A stretch of 64,000 nt of DNA, from contig NZ_LT629781.1 in NCBI RefSeq assembly GCF_900105685.1, forward strand, positions 62,001 to 126,000, in the 5' to 3' direction. The translations under genes and the position numbers were made by a program. Within the stretch, counting starts at the first letter, position 1, and the number at the start of each line of letters is the position of its first letter. Of the stretch, positions 8,727-17,051 are shown piece after piece. A model generated the notes under the pieces. That model ran no database searches, had not been told where the DNA came from, and saw nothing but the letters and a program-made list of their open reading frames with translations. Source of the stretch: Verrucomicrobium sp. GAS474 (GTDB taxonomy: Bacteria > Verrucomicrobiota > Verrucomicrobiia > Methylacidiphilales > GAS474).

Positions 8727-8835
8727 AGTTCGTTTTCTTTCGTGATGCGTTGTTGAGCCTTGTGAGCGTTGGAAACTTGAAAGCGGGAATTCAGCCCCGC
8801 GACGGATACCAACCTATCAGGAGGACGAGACGCCG

Positions 8836-8877
8836 CTATCGGAGGACGGCGCATTCGCGCGTGGGAAAAAAGATAAC
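8836..8877 (-). promoter_or_regulatory. Upstream element shared with the small gene (copy 2)
   Basis: Counterpart of 6961-7002 (33 of 42 identical), placed 110 bp upstream of the chemoreceptor start. The rest of the 8727-8937 gap shows no gene. Confidence 0.4.
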
Positions 8878-8937
8878 CCCGGCGTAGGAGAAACGATGAC
8901 ATTTCCCCCTTCTTCCCGGCTCCGCCCAGGGAAGGAC

Positions 8938-9486
8938 CTAACGATTCAGGCGGAAGCAGACCGGAATCTCGACGAGCGACTCGACGGCGAGGCCGCCGAG
9001 CGAGGCCGGGCGGAAGCGCCACAGACGGACGGCCTCCACGGCCGCCGCGTCGAGGAGCGCCGACCCGCTGCTGGAGGCCAGGGTCACCTCCCGCGCCGCG
9101 CCGTCGCGCCCGACGCGGACGAGGACCATCGCCGTCCCCTCGATACCGCGCGCCCGTGCCGCCTCGGGATAGGGCGGCGGGGCGTTGTGGAGGGCATCGG
9201 GCCGGGAGGGGGTGATCGCTCCGTTCTGCGGCGAGGAGGGCGGCGTCGGCCTCTTTTCCTCGGGCACGGCCTGGCGGGAGGCGGGCCGGGGGCTCGGCGC
9301 GTCGGGTGGCGGCGGGAGGGTCGCCGCGGGCTGCGCCCGCACGGTGACGACCCGGAGCGAGCTGACTCCGGGAACGACGCCGACCGACTCGCGCCGGTGG
9401 AGGCGGCTCCACGTGCATCCGACGACGAGCAGGACGACCGCGTGGATCGCCGCGGAGAGAAGGAAGAACAGGGTCTCGCGCCTCAA
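8938..9486 (-). CDS. TonB family energy-transducer protein
   Basis: TonB proteins span the periplasm and pass proton-motive energy from ExbBD to outer-membrane receptors. The 182-residue protein has the expected three parts. First is a single N-terminal membrane segment (FFLLSAAIHAVVLLVVG). Next is a Pro-rich periplasmic linker (LPPPPDAPSPRPA to about residue 95). Last is the C-terminal TonB domain with NAPPPYPEAARARGIEGTAM, the GxxxP-like YPEAAR motif and AVRLWRFRPAS. The start codon is TTG at 9486; no ATG gives the membrane anchor. It begins 16 bp after the DUF2126 gene stop, so it is likely the last gene of that operon. ExbB and ExbD are absent here. Confidence 0.82.
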   Translation of the reverse strand: MRRETLFFLLSAAIHAVVLLVVGCTWSRLHRRESVGVVPGVSSLRVVTVRAQPAATLPPPPDAPSPRPASRQAVPEEKRPTPPSSPQNGAITPSRPDALHNAPPPYPEAARARGIEGTAMVLVRVGRDGAAREVTLASSSGSALLDAAAVEAVRLWRFRPASLGGLAVESLVEIPVCFRLNR

Positions 9487-9502
9487 ACCCGTGCCTCCTT
9501 CC

Positions 9503-11851
9503 TTATCCGGCGAAACGGAGGTCGGTGGTGTAGAGGGACTCGAAGGGCTTCTCCCGCTTCGGGAGGTAGCGGAGCTCGCCGACGGTGCCGTCGGTCCGGC
9601 GGAAACGCTCGGCGACGCGGACGCGGGCCTCCTCCTCGGTCTGGGGGAGCCCGGCGTAGTTCTGGTTGTCGGGCTTCCAGTTCAGGAGCCGGGCGGCGGC
9701 GACGACGCGGAAGTCGGCAAGGTCGACGACCTCGAAATCGAGCGGCGAGTGGGAGGAGATATGGGGCTGGAGGCCGGGGACGCGGTAGAACATCCGGTAG
9801 CGGACCGCCCCGAGGAGCATCTTCCGCCCGTCGATCACCGTCGGGCAGAAAGAGAGTGGGACGCCGGCGGCGAGGAAGCAATACCTCGAGGCCCAATCGC
9901 CGTCGGGATCGGGGATGGTGACCTGGAGGCGGTCGGTCGACGAATCGACGCTCCGCGAGGTGCCGCCGCCCGAGGGGGCTTCCCCGAGGACCGGCCACGG
10001 CTCGATGGCCTGCCGGAGCTCGATCCGGTGCTCGATTTTGGCTTTGGCCTTGGCCTGCGGATCGCGAGCGTCCCGGAACGCCACCTCGCCGACGACGGGG
10101 AAGCGGAAGGCGAACCAGCCGTCGAAGTGGGCCATCTCCAGCGGGATGCCGTGGCCGTTGAGGAAGGCGAGGACCCCGGCGAAGTCTTCCCGGAGGAAGT
10201 GGGGCATGGCGTAGCGGTCGTGGAGCTCGACGCCCCACCGTTTCAGAGGCTCGGTGTAGGGATGCTCCAGGAAGACGGCGGCGAGGCCCCGCAGGAGGGC
10301 GACCGAGGCGGCGAGCATCGCCGGGGCGGGCGGCATCTCGAAGGCGCGGAACTCGACGAGGCCGAGGCAGCCGTTCGGCGCGTAGGGGTTCCAGAGCTTG
10401 TCGATGCTGATCTCGGCCCGGTGGGTGTTCCCCACGGTGTCCATGAGGAGATTGCGGAGCATCAGGTCGAGCAGGTGGCGATTGGCCGGGCTCCCCATCC
10501 GCTCGACGCCGCGCAGGGCGATCTCCATCTCGTAGGGGACCTCGTAGGCCGACTCGTCGATCCGGGGGGCCTGCGAGGAGGGGCCGGTGAAGAGGCCGGT
10601 GAAGAGGTAGGAGAGGGAGGGATGGTGCTGGAAGTAGCGGACGAAGCTGGAGAGGAGCGTCGGCTTCAGGAAGAAGGGGCTCCGGTCGTACGTCGGCCCG
10701 CCGAGGAGGATGTGGGCGCCGCCGCCGGTGCCGACCTTCCGGCCCGTGTATTGGTAGCGGGAGGCGCGGAGGCCGCTCTCCTCCGCCGCCGCATAGAGGG
10801 TCTCGACCAGCCGCGCGTAGCCGGGGAAGTCGGCACGCGGAGGGAGGTTGATCTCGAGGACGCCGGGGTCGGCGATGACGTTGAGGCGGGTGAGGGTCTC
10901 GTCGTTCGGCGGGGTGTAGCCCTCGATCACGACGGGGCCGAGCTTCAGCCGCTTCACGCAGCCCTCGACGGCGGCGAGGAGGTCGAGGTAGTCGGCGAAA
11001 GTCTCGACGGGCGGGAGGAAGATGCTGAGTTCCCCCTCGCGGACCTCGACGGTGAGCGCGCGGCGGGGCGCGTCCGGGGGAAGGAGGTTCAGCGGGAGGC
11101 GGAGGCCGAGCGGGCTCTGGCCGGGCCAGAGGACGATATCGCCGGGTTCCGGCAACGCCCACCGGGGCGAGGTCCACTTTCCCTTCCCGCCGTCGAGCGG
11201 GAGGACCCAGCCCGAAGGGCGGGTGAGGCGCTCGAGGATCTCGGGCGAGAGGCCGCCCTTCGCGGGGAGGAAGCGTTTCGCGCCGGGGCTGAAGAGGGGG
11301 GCGCAGCGGCGGCCCTTTTCTTCGCCGGCCTGGCGGAGGATCTCGACGGGGTCCTCGAAGGCGGGCCGCATCGCGACCCCCCGGAGGCCGAGGACGGCGG
11401 GGAGGGCGCGGGCGAGCTTCTCCGCCGCGGCGGGCTTCTGGACCGGCTCCGAATCGAAGCGGAAGAAATCGTCGCCCGAGGCGACGCCGAAGGGCTCCGC
11501 AGGGCGGCCCGGCGCGCCCTCGCGCCAGTGGAGGCCGATGAGCCAGCGGGGGAGGACCTCGCCGGGATATTGCTTCCCCATCGTGTGGGTGACGAGGCAG
11601 CCGGAACCGGCGGTATCGAGGCGGCGGCGGAGATTGGCGGCGAGGCGGCGGCCGAAGGCCCGCTTGGTCGGCCCGAGGGCGGCGAAGTTCCACTCCGGAT
11701 GCTCGTGATCGACGGCGACGAAGGTCGGCTCCCCGCCGACGGTGAGGGCGACGCCGAGGGCGGCGAGCTTCCGGTCGACGGCGATTCCCGCCTGGGCCAG
11801 GGAACCGCGCTTGGAGGAAGTCGGATTCGGCTGCTGCGTCTTCCGCGTCAT
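9503..11851 (-). CDS. DUF2126 family protein (putative amidoligase)
   Basis: DUF2126 proteins are predicted, not proven, to be amidoligases acting with transglutaminase-like and ATP-grasp partners. The 782-residue product (ATG at 11851) contains long conserved blocks: VGGEPTFVAVDHEHPEWN near the N-terminus, HTMGKQYPGEVLPRWLIGLH, TGGGAHILLGGPTYDRSPFF, and NTHRAEISIDKLWNPY followed by LVEFRAFEMPP. Many homologues carry an N-terminal transglutaminase domain fused to this region. Here that part is missing and a separate transglutaminase gene lies just upstream, overlapping by 4 bp (ATGA). The reading frame stays open across the upstream genes on this strand, but only this portion looks like protein. 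Substrate and product are unknown. Confidence 0.85.
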   Translation of the reverse strand: MTRKTQQPNPTSSKRGSLAQAGIAVDRKLAALGVALTVGGEPTFVAVDHEHPEWNFAALGPTKRAFGRRLAANLRRRLDTAGSGCLVTHTMGKQYPGEVLPRWLIGLHWREGAPGRPAEPFGVASGDDFFRFDSEPVQKPAAAEKLARALPAVLGLRGVAMRPAFEDPVEILRQAGEEKGRRCAPLFSPGAKRFLPAKGGLSPEILERLTRPSGWVLPLDGGKGKWTSPRWALPEPGDIVLWPGQSPLGLRLPLNLLPPDAPRRALTVEVREGELSIFLPPVETFADYLDLLAAVEGCVKRLKLGPVVIEGYTPPNDETLTRLNVIADPGVLEINLPPRADFPGYARLVETLYAAAEESGLRASRYQYTGRKVGTGGGAHILLGGPTYDRSPFFLKPTLLSSFVRYFQHHPSLSYLFTGLFTGPSSQAPRIDESAYEVPYEMEIALRGVERMGSPANRHLLDLMLRNLLMDTVGNTHRAEISIDKLWNPYAPNGCLGLVEFRAFEMPPAPAMLAASVALLRGLAAVFLEHPYTEPLKRWGVELHDRYAMPHFLREDFAGVLAFLNGHGIPLEMAHFDGWFAFRFPVVGEVAFRDARDPQAKAKAKIEHRIELRQAIEPWPVLGEAPSGGGTSRSVDSSTDRLQVTIPDPDGDWASRYCFLAAGVPLSFCPTVIDGRKMLLGAVRYRMFYRVPGLQPHISSHSPLDFEVVDLADFRVVAAARLLNWKPDNQNYAGLPQTEEEARVRVAERFRRTDGTVGELRYLPKREKPFESLYTTDLRFAG

Positions 11852-12849
11852 TCCGCGCCCTCTCCGCCCGGCGTCCGGGCGACGGTGACCTTGACCGAGA
11901 GGACCTGCTTCTGGGCCCCCTTGAAGACGCCCCGCAGGGGCGGCACGTCGGCGTAGTCCCGGCCGATGCCGATCTGGACGTGGCGCTCCCCCTCGATCTG
12001 GTTGTTCGTCGGATCGAGGCCGACCCAGATGCCGTTCGGCGCGCAGACCTCGACCCACGCGTGGCTCGCCGTCGCGCCGATCAGGGGATCGTGGTCGCCC
12101 GGCGTCTCCTTCGGATGGGCAAGGCCGGAGAGCCGGGACGAGGCACCGAGCAGGTCCCCTCCCCGATGGGCATGGCCATTGCCGTGGCCGTTGGCATGGC
12201 CGCCCCCGAGGGAGGCGGCGGCCTGGGAATCGGTCTCGATATAGCCGCTGACGTAGCGGGCCGGTATCCCCGAGGCGCGGAGAATGCCGATGAGGAGGTG
12301 GGCGAAGTCCTGGCAGACCCCCTTCTTCGTCGCGATGACCTCGTTGAGCGGGGTGCTGATCGTCGTCGCGCCGGGCTGGTATTTGAAGGTCCTGAAGATC
12401 GTCTCGTTGAGACGGAGGAGGGCCGGGGTGAACGACTCGCGCGGATCGACGTGGGCGCGGGCGAAGTCCCGGATCTCCTTCGTGATCGGGACGTGGTGGG
12501 AGGGCATCAGGAAGTCGTAGAGTTCCCGACGCCGGGGATGATAGAGGTGGACGGCCTCGCTGACGGAGAGGTCGAGGCCCGCGATCGGGTTCCCGACGGG
12601 GCGGGTCTGGACGGTGCAGCGGGAGGTGACGATGAGGCGCTTGTGCCGGAAGGGGACGGAGAGCGATTCGGCCGCGTTGCCCCAGTAGTCGGTGAAGACC
12701 TCGAGCGGCACGCGGGGGGAGACCTCGGTGACCTGGTCGGTGATGACCTGCCGCATCGTGTTCCGAGGGCGGACGCGGAGCTCGCTGTAACACTCGATGG
12801 CGGGGGCCGAGTACTCGTATTCGGTGCTGTGGACGATGCGGAACTTCAT
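11848..12849 (-). CDS. Transglutaminase-like cysteine protease family protein
   Basis: Papain-fold transglutaminase-like enzyme; members act as peptidases, amidases or cross-linkers. The 333-residue protein has an N-terminal beta domain (MKFRIVHSTEYEYSAPA) and a complete predicted triad: Cys179 in TKKGVCQDFAHL, His263 in ASHAWVEV and Asp279 in WVGLDPTNNQ. Between Cys and His lies an unusual insertion, residues about 209-250, containing a Gly/His tract (GGHANGHGNGHAHRGG) that could bind metal. It overlaps the DUF2126 gene by 4 bp and follows the ATP-grasp gene by 12 bp. It therefore sits in the middle of a tight three-gene operon seen in many bacteria. There is no signal peptide, so it is cytoplasmic. 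Confidence 0.9.
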   Translation of the reverse strand: MKFRIVHSTEYEYSAPAIECYSELRVRPRNTMRQVITDQVTEVSPRVPLEVFTDYWGNAAESLSVPFRHKRLIVTSRCTVQTRPVGNPIAGLDLSVSEAVHLYHPRRRELYDFLMPSHHVPITKEIRDFARAHVDPRESFTPALLRLNETIFRTFKYQPGATTISTPLNEVIATKKGVCQDFAHLLIGILRASGIPARYVSGYIETDSQAAASLGGGHANGHGNGHAHRGGDLLGASSRLSGLAHPKETPGDHDPLIGATASHAWVEVCAPNGIWVGLDPTNNQIEGERHVQIGIGRDYADVPPLRGVFKGAQKQVLSVKVTVARTPGGEGAE

Positions 12850-12861
12850 TGCGGGAAAAAA

Positions 12862-15486
12862 CTAGGGCGCCAGCAGGTGGGAGCGGATCGGGGTCGCCGC
12901 CTGGTGGTTCAGGTAGTGGTCGGAGACGAGGGTGCCGAGGTTGAAGAGCCGCTTGATGATGTTCTGGATCCACTCGTCGAAGGCCTTCGCGCGGTTCCGG
13001 GCGGTGGCCCGGGCCTGGGAATCGGAGATGACCCGCTCGACGCCGTCCTCGCCGACGACGGGGGCCGGGAAGTAGGCGGCGACATCGGCGAACATCAGCT
13101 CGCTGACGAGGTGGTGGCAGTAATGGAGGGGCGTGTCGGCGCGGGCCTGGCCCTTCTTGTCCCCGAAGACGGCCTGGAGGGAGGTCTGGAGGGAATCGAG
13201 GCAGAAGACAATGGAGCGGGGGAATTCCCCGTCCTGGATGAGGAGCCGGGCCACGTGGGAGGCGACGGGGCGGCGGCGGTAGAAGCTCCGGTAGGCGTAC
13301 TGCCCGGCCAGCATGCGGAGGAGGGCGTCGAGGTAATCCTCGCCGCCCGCCGACGAGGCGTTCGAAGCGGAGGCGAGGCGCGATTCGTCGGCCCCCTTCA
13401 TGAAGAGCTGGCGCAGGGCGAGGGCGGTGAGGAGGCCCCGCTCCAGGTAGCGGCCGATCTGCCAGAAATGCCACGCCTCGTTGTGGAGCATGTGCTTCTC
13501 GACGCAGCCGCTGAGCTCGTCGAGCTGGGTCAGCAGGCCGTCCTGGAGCTGGAGGGACTGGAGCCGCTCGACGATGGCCGGGGTGTTCTTCTGCTCCGCC
13601 GACTGGAAGAGGTCGAGGCAGAGGCCGTTGAGCGTCGCCCAGACCTCGGGCGGCAGCGCCTCGCGGATCTGGTAGGCGTTCTGGCGGCAGAACCGGAGAC
13701 AGGAAAAGGTCGAGGCCGGATTCTCCTCGTCGAGGAGGACGTATTGGGCGAGGGCGGCGTTCTTCTGGATCGTCGCCTTCTTGAAGAAGCTCGTCGGATG
13801 GCCCGTGGCGGTGGCGAGGGCCTCCCACAAGGGTTGCCAGGAACGGGGGTCCTGGAAGGCCTCCCCCTCGAGGCGGAGCTGCTGGATGACCCGGAGGAGC
13901 CGGGTGGTCCCTTCCGCCCTCTCCGTGTAGCGGCCGATCCAGTAGAGGCTGTCGGCGGAGCGGCTGCCGAGGGGCATCCGCTCGGCATCGTCCCGGTCCC
14001 GGAGGGAGGCGACGACGGCGGCCGATTCCCCCTCGCGGTTCGCGCCGCGGAGGATCCAGGTGTCCTTGCTCCCGCCGCCCGCGCCGGAGGAGATGACGAG
14101 GGAGTCGGCCGAGTTCGCGTAGCGGGTGAGGACGCAGGGGGTGACGAGCGGCGTCCCGTTGTTCAGGACGAAGGCGCGGATGCCGACGTGCCGGGGCTCC
14201 AGCGAGGAGCCGGTCCACGTCGGCGCGGTCGAGAACTGGATGAGGGGCTGGGCGATGTAGCCGCCGGGATCGGCCTCGATCTTCGCCTTCAGCTCCTCGC
14301 GGCCCTTCTCGTCGAGGTCCTTGCCGACCCAGACGCTCTTCGGGGAGCGGTTGACGACCTCCTTGATGACGTGGCGGTCCCAGTTCCCGTAGACCTGCTC
14401 CCGGACGTCGACGTCGCGGCAGACCCACGTGGCGACGGAGGGGAGGAGCATCCGCTCGTTGAGGTAGAACTCGATGATGCCGGGGATGTAGGCGTGGAGG
14501 GCGCGGTTGTCGGCGATGTCGGCGCCCAGCGCGTTGGCGATCGTCACCGTCCCCTTGCGGACGCACGAGACGAGGCCGGGGACGCCGAGGATGCTGTTCG
14601 AGCGGAAGGTGATCGGGTCGATGAAATCGCTGTCGAGGCGGCGATAGATGACCTCGACCCGCTCGAGCCCGGCGATCGTCTTCAGGTAGAGGTGGTTGTC
14701 GAGGACGATGAGGTCGCCGCCCTGGACGAGGGGGATGCCCATCTGCCGCGCGAGGGTCGAGTGGTCGTAATAGGCCTCGTTGAACGTGCCGGGGGAGAGG
14801 AGGACGGCGCGGGAGTTCGACCGCCCCGTCGGGGTGACCGAGAGAAGCGTCTCGAGGAGCTGGGTCCCGTAGTTGTGGAGCGGCGTGACGTTCTGCCCCT
14901 CCAGCAGCTCCGGGCAGAGCTGGCTGAGCGCGCGGCGGTTCTGCAGCGCGTAGCTCGCCCCGGTGGCGTTGGAGAGATGGTCCTCGAAGACGAGCCACTG
15001 GCCGAGGGAATTGCGGAAGAGGTCGACGGCGGCGACGTGGATGTAGATGTCCTTGATCACCTTCACGCCGACGCATTCCCGGAGGTAGCGGGGATCGCTG
15101 TAGATGATCTCGTAGGGGAGGACGCCCGCGCGGAGGATCTCCTGCGGGCCGTAGAGGTCGCGGAGGAAGAGGTTCCACGCCCGGATCCGCTGGGAGATGC
15201 CGGCCTGGAGCTGCCCCCACTCGTTGGCGGGGATCGTGAGGGGGAAGAGGTCGAAGGGGAGGATCCGCTCAGTGCTCGTCTTGTCGTTGTAGACGTTGAA
15301 GGTGATGCCGTGCTCCCGCATGAACTCGTGGGCGCGACGGGTCAGCCGCTCGATCTCGGCGGGGGAGCGGTTCGACAGGACGTTCTCGATGTGGCCGTAG
15401 GCCTGCTCGACGCCGGGGACGCCGCCCTTCCACTCGTCGCGCGCCTCCTCGGTCGCGCGGTAGGATTCAAAGAGGAGGGAGGACAT
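12862..15486 (-). CDS. Circularly permuted ATP-grasp protein fused to an alpha-E domain
   Basis: The 874-residue protein joins two families that are usually separate neighbouring genes. Residues 1-480 are the circularly permuted ATP-grasp domain (former DUF404/DUF407), with YNDKTSTERILPFDLFPL, ILLSPGTFNEAYYDHSTLAR-type sequence and PKSVWVGKDL. From about residue 530 the alpha-helical alpha-E domain (former DUF403) begins at SRSADSLYWIGRYTERAEGT and continues to VSDHYLNHQ near the end. Both families are predicted to make peptide-like bonds, but no reaction is established. I chose ATG 15486 (MSSLLFESYRATEEARDEW) because homology-like sequence begins there although the frame is open further upstream. 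It is the first gene of the operon with the transglutaminase and DUF2126 genes. Confidence 0.88.
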   Translation of the reverse strand: MSSLLFESYRATEEARDEWKGGVPGVEQAYGHIENVLSNRSPAEIERLTRRAHEFMREHGITFNVYNDKTSTERILPFDLFPLTIPANEWGQLQAGISQRIRAWNLFLRDLYGPQEILRAGVLPYEIIYSDPRYLRECVGVKVIKDIYIHVAAVDLFRNSLGQWLVFEDHLSNATGASYALQNRRALSQLCPELLEGQNVTPLHNYGTQLLETLLSVTPTGRSNSRAVLLSPGTFNEAYYDHSTLARQMGIPLVQGGDLIVLDNHLYLKTIAGLERVEVIYRRLDSDFIDPITFRSNSILGVPGLVSCVRKGTVTIANALGADIADNRALHAYIPGIIEFYLNERMLLPSVATWVCRDVDVREQVYGNWDRHVIKEVVNRSPKSVWVGKDLDEKGREELKAKIEADPGGYIAQPLIQFSTAPTWTGSSLEPRHVGIRAFVLNNGTPLVTPCVLTRYANSADSLVISSGAGGGSKDTWILRGANREGESAAVVASLRDRDDAERMPLGSRSADSLYWIGRYTERAEGTTRLLRVIQQLRLEGEAFQDPRSWQPLWEALATATGHPTSFFKKATIQKNAALAQYVLLDEENPASTFSCLRFCRQNAYQIREALPPEVWATLNGLCLDLFQSAEQKNTPAIVERLQSLQLQDGLLTQLDELSGCVEKHMLHNEAWHFWQIGRYLERGLLTALALRQLFMKGADESRLASASNASSAGGEDYLDALLRMLAGQYAYRSFYRRRPVASHVARLLIQDGEFPRSIVFCLDSLQTSLQAVFGDKKGQARADTPLHYCHHLVSELMFADVAAYFPAPVVGEDGVERVISDSQARATARNRAKAFDEWIQNIIKRLFNLGTLVSDHYLNHQAATPIRSHLLAP

Positions 15487-15675
15487 GGCGTCGGAAGGGT
15501 TGCGACCGGTTCCCCTCCCCTCTGGGTGGCTTGCCGTTTTCACGGCGGAAGCGGAACAAGTCGATAAAAGTGTAAGGCGAGCCCTCCCCCGGGGCAAGTG
15601 CGATGAATCCCCTCTCCTGCTCAGTTCTCTCTGAGTAAGAGCCCGCAGGTAGGAGCCCGGGAAAGGCGCGAGTAG

Positions 15676-16317
15676 ATGACTCCATTCACAAAAAAGCCGT
15701 TTGGGCGCATGATGGAAAACGTCGCTGAAAGCCCGAAAAAACCAAAAAAGGCTCGAAGCGTTAGGAAACCTCCACCTGCCCCGCTTATGAAACTCTTTGG
15801 AAATCGTCAGAACGAAAATTCCTTCGGCTCGGCACCCTCCTCCTCCCTCGCCGGAAAATATCTGGTCTTCGAGCTCGCCGGGGAGTTCTACGGCATCCTC
15901 CTCCAGAAGATCCAGGAGATCGCCCTCGTCGAGAACATCATCACCGTCGGGCCGATGCCCTCCTACGCCCTCGGCATCCTCGAGGTCCGCGGGAATTTCC
16001 TCCCCGTCATCGACCTCCGCCGCCGCCTCAACGTCCGGGAAAAGAAGAACGACCACCGCAGCTCGGTCCTCATCGCCCACATCACCCCCCCCGACGGGCG
16101 GACCCTCGCGGCGGGCTTCCTGATCGACGGGATCGACGATGTCCTCATCCTCCCCCACGAGACGATCCTCGAGACCCCCTACACCCTGCGGAACGGCCTG
16201 CCGGGGGAATTCGCCGGCATCTCCCGCATCGGCGAAGGCCGGGAGAAGAAGACGATCACGTTGATCAACGTGAATGCGCTTCTCACGCGGAAGGACATCA
16301 ATACGTTGCTGAGCTGA
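15676..16317 (+). CDS. CheW-like chemotaxis coupling protein
   Basis: CheW links chemoreceptors to the kinase CheA. The CheW domain starts near residue 58 (SSLAGKYLVFELAGEFYGI) and contains the family segments ILEVRGNFLPVIDLRRRL and AAGFLIDGIDDVLILP. The 213-residue reading from the ATG at 15676 has a basic, Lys/Pro-rich N-terminal extension (ESPKKPKKARSVRKPPP). The ATG at 15787 would give a 176-residue protein of normal CheW size, and I cannot decide between them. It is an orphan, convergent with lutC across 17 bp. The 189 bp upstream (15487-15675) hold only a small hairpin (CTCAGTTCTCTCTGAG). Confidence 0.85.
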   Translation: MTPFTKKPFGRMMENVAESPKKPKKARSVRKPPPAPLMKLFGNRQNENSFGSAPSSSLAGKYLVFELAGEFYGILLQKIQEIALVENIITVGPMPSYALGILEVRGNFLPVIDLRRRLNVREKKNDHRSSVLIAHITPPDGRTLAAGFLIDGIDDVLILPHETILETPYTLRNGLPGEFAGISRIGEGREKKTITLINVNALLTRKDINTLLS

Positions 16318-16334
16318 GCCTGTCCCCGCCTAGG

Positions 16335-17051
16335 CTAACCGACGAAGAGAATCGTCAGCCTCTTCGGGCCATGCGCGCCGAGGACGAGGATCCGCTCGAT
16401 ATCGCCGGTCCGGCTCGGGCCGGTGATGAAGGAGATCATGCTCGGGAGGGCTTTCCCGTGGACTTCGCGCAGCCGCTCGAACGCGGCGGGGAGGTCGGGA
16501 ACCAACTGGGCCGCCGTCGCCACGACGACGTGATGGGGAGGAAGGACGGTCAGGGCCCGGCCCCCCGATTCTTTCGACGTCACCAGGACCGATCCCGTCT
16601 GCGCGACGAGGGCCTCGCACGCCGTGACGCCCGCCACGCATCCCTCCAGCGCCGCCTTGTCGTAGCCGGAAACGACGAGGAAGGGGATGAAGCCCGCCTT
16701 CTCGACGACGGCCTGGGAATGGAGGCCGGGATGGGCCGCAATCGCCCCGGGCTTCGACGTCTCCCATCCCTCGTCCTTCGCCAGCTGGGCGAGGCAGAGG
16801 GGAACGTCGTCGGGCGTGGCGACCCGGATCACCTCGGCCTTCAACGCCGCGGCCTGCGCCGCGAAGAGGGCGAACCGCTCCTCGAAGGTCGGTCCCACGG
16901 CGGGGAGCCAGCGGGTCACTTCCCTCTTCGAGGGGAGGAGCGGAATGGTGTCGGAGACCGATCCCTCGACGTGGGGGATGCGGGCCGGGAGGCGGAGGGC
17001 CTCGCGGACGCGGGCGAGGACGGCGTCCTTATCGGAGGGAGGGAGGCTCAT
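16335..17051 (-). CDS. lutC: Lactate utilization protein C (LUD domain)
   Basis: LutC is the third subunit of the LutABC L-lactate dehydrogenase complex, which oxidises L-lactate to pyruvate. The 238-residue protein is a LUD-domain protein with the recognisable DAVLARVREALRLP start, the central CVAGVTACEALVAQTGSVLVTS (split motif GVTACEALVAQTGSV) and the C-terminal PSRTGDIERILVLGAHGPK. It overlaps lutB by 4 bp (ATGA), so translation is probably coupled. It is the last gene of the rhamnose/lactate operon. Confidence 0.92.
   Translation of the reverse strand: MSLPPSDKDAVLARVREALRLPARIPHVEGSVSDTIPLLPSKREVTRWLPAVGPTFEERFALFAAQAAALKAEVIRVATPDDVPLCLAQLAKDEGWETSKPGAIAAHPGLHSQAVVEKAGFIPFLVVSGYDKAALEGCVAGVTACEALVAQTGSVLVTSKESGGRALTVLPPHHVVVATAAQLVPDLPAAFERLREVHGKALPSMISFITGPSRTGDIERILVLGAHGPKRLTILFVG

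Noticed and set aside
9503-15220. A single 1905-residue minus-strand protein
   Set aside because: Only the part after ATG 11851 is protein-like (DUF2126). The rest is a GC-rich frame left open behind the transglutaminase and ATP-grasp genes.
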